Shown here: positions 5,730-6,337 of the stretch, one piece after another
Numbering within the stretch: the stretch's first letter is position 1
Layout: each line of letters opens with the position of its first letter
Notes under the pieces: model-generated
Told to the model about the DNA's origin: nothing
Databases searched by the model: none
Seen by the model: only the letters and a program-made list of their open reading frames with translations
From: JAFGHJ01 sp964606065
GTDB lineage: Bacteria > Hydrothermota > UBA3072
Assembly (NCBI GenBank): GCA_964606065.1
Contig: CAZSEX010000064.1
Span: 1-6,337 of the forward strand
DNA length: 6,337 nucleotides
Direction: 5' to 3'
Translations under genes and position numbers: made by a program

Positions 5730-6337
5730 TTAGTTTATTTTGTTGGCGTAAACCACAAAATTGGGTTTAACTTCTTCCCTATTGGCGTATTCTTCGAGAT
5801 CTATGTTAAATTTATTGTATCCTCTTAAAGGATAGTTTTCGGAAAATTTGCTTCTATCTCCCAGTGAATAGCCGTAAATAGCCTTGATGTTCCTGAATCC
5901 GGCATTATGAAGCAATTCTTCAATTTCTTCCCTGGGGTAATATCTTCTGGAAGTTTCTACCGTGGTCGAACTTCCTCCCTCAACAAAAACCAAAATCCTT
6001 TTTTCGAAAGTACCGTCAAACGTTTTTTTGCTTCTGAGCGTAACGTTTTTACTCTCCTTAAACGGAATTTCCCTCTCTATCCATATATTATCAGACGCAG
6101 GATCAAGAAATAATAAAGGATAAAACAAATCGATGATGATAAATGAATCTTTCTTCATTGATAAGTATATGTTTTTCAAAAACTTATCAGGATTATTCAA
6201 AATATAATTGAAAGTATAATAAGTCACAAAAACCTTCTCGAAATTTTCCAATAAAGGAGTTGCAAATAAATCGTGCTTTTTCAGGTTTAAGTTTTTGCTG
6301 TTCAGGTAATTATTTAACTTTTTCTGTGCAATACGCA
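5730..6337 (-). CDS. Class I SAM-dependent methyltransferase, C-terminal part (5' end outside window)
   Basis: The frame is open from the right edge (first full codon 6335-6333) to the TAA at 5732-5730, giving 201 visible residues. Reading begins RIAQKKLNNYL and continues through HDLFATPLLENFEKVF, where HD is the likely acidic end of a beta-strand and FEKVFVTYYTFNYIL is the family's 'FDxVxxxxxxxxyl' strand. LKNIYLSMKKDSFIIIDLFYP matches the helix and strand following it (the 'LKPGGxFIFDL' region), but with KKDS in place of the usual KPGG. The C-terminal RRYYPREEIEELLHNAGFRN and the closing FVVYANK are typical of small-molecule methyltransferases. The SAM-binding GxGxG loop lies outside the window, so catalytic integrity and substrate cannot be judged. 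The TTG at 6251 is not needed as a start because clear homologous sequence continues upstream. It converges on the DUF2207 gene and is transcribed separately. Confidence 0.82.
   Translation of the reverse strand, partial: RIAQKKLNNYLNSKNLNLKKHDLFATPLLENFEKVFVTYYTFNYILNNPDKFLKNIYLSMKKDSFIIIDLFYPLLFLDPASDNIWIEREIPFKESKNVTLRSKKTFDGTFEKRILVFVEGGSSTTVETSRRYYPREEIEELLHNAGFRNIKAIYGYSLGDRSKFSENYPLRGYNKFNIDLEEYANREEVKPNFVVYANKIN

Noticed and set aside
6249..6251. TTG as the start of the - strand methyltransferase
   Set aside because: The frame stays open to the window edge, and the upstream residues (HDLFATPL) fit the methyltransferase fold, so the gene is partial and this codon encodes an internal Leu.

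Overview
The window is an AT-rich, gene-dense bacterial segment. Six genes run in the same direction on the + strand (2-5555), almost all within a few bases of each other. They converge on a seventh gene on the - strand that enters from the right edge. FtsY, bacterial-type TyrS and LemA all point to a bacterium. AT-rich codon use, a minimal FtsY and a UPF0282-type metallo-beta-lactamase protein (a family best known from archaea) suggest an uncultivated, possibly thermophilic or anaerobic candidate-phylum lineage. The phylum cannot be fixed from this sequence, so that placement is inference.

Layout: 2-373 is the 3' end of tyrS (C-terminal S4 RNA-binding domain). Four bases later, 378-1331 encodes a family 2 (GT-A) glycosyltransferase with two C-terminal membrane helices, of the dolichyl/undecaprenyl-phosphate sugar transferase type. 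Its last 38 bases overlap ftsY (1294-2163), the signal recognition particle receptor GTPase. ftsY is followed, with its stop codon forming part of the next Shine-Dalgarno, by the UPF0282-like metallo-hydrolase (2172-3284). After a 28-base gap with a strong ribosome binding site and a TATAAT box come lemA (3313-3861) and, two bases after its stop, a DUF2207 membrane protein with a glycine-rich C-terminus (3864-5555). A 174-base AT-rich spacer (5556-5729) with several small palindromes and a T9 tract separates this block from a convergent SAM-dependent methyltransferase (5730 to beyond 6337, 5' end missing).

Functionally the + strand block mixes translation (TyrS), envelope lipid-linked sugar transfer (glycosyltransferase), membrane protein targeting (FtsY) and an envelope pair, LemA plus DUF2207, that occurs together in many bacteria but has no settled biochemical role. 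The tight spacing suggests one transcript, possibly with an internal promoter before lemA. I see no RNA genes, mobile elements, CRISPR array or defence genes. The most notable points are the UPF0282 protein with its enlarged helical middle, two departures from consensus in the FtsY GTPase domain, the truncated-looking export signal of the DUF2207 protein, and the palindrome cluster in the convergent spacer. I did not find a convincing new multi-gene system.
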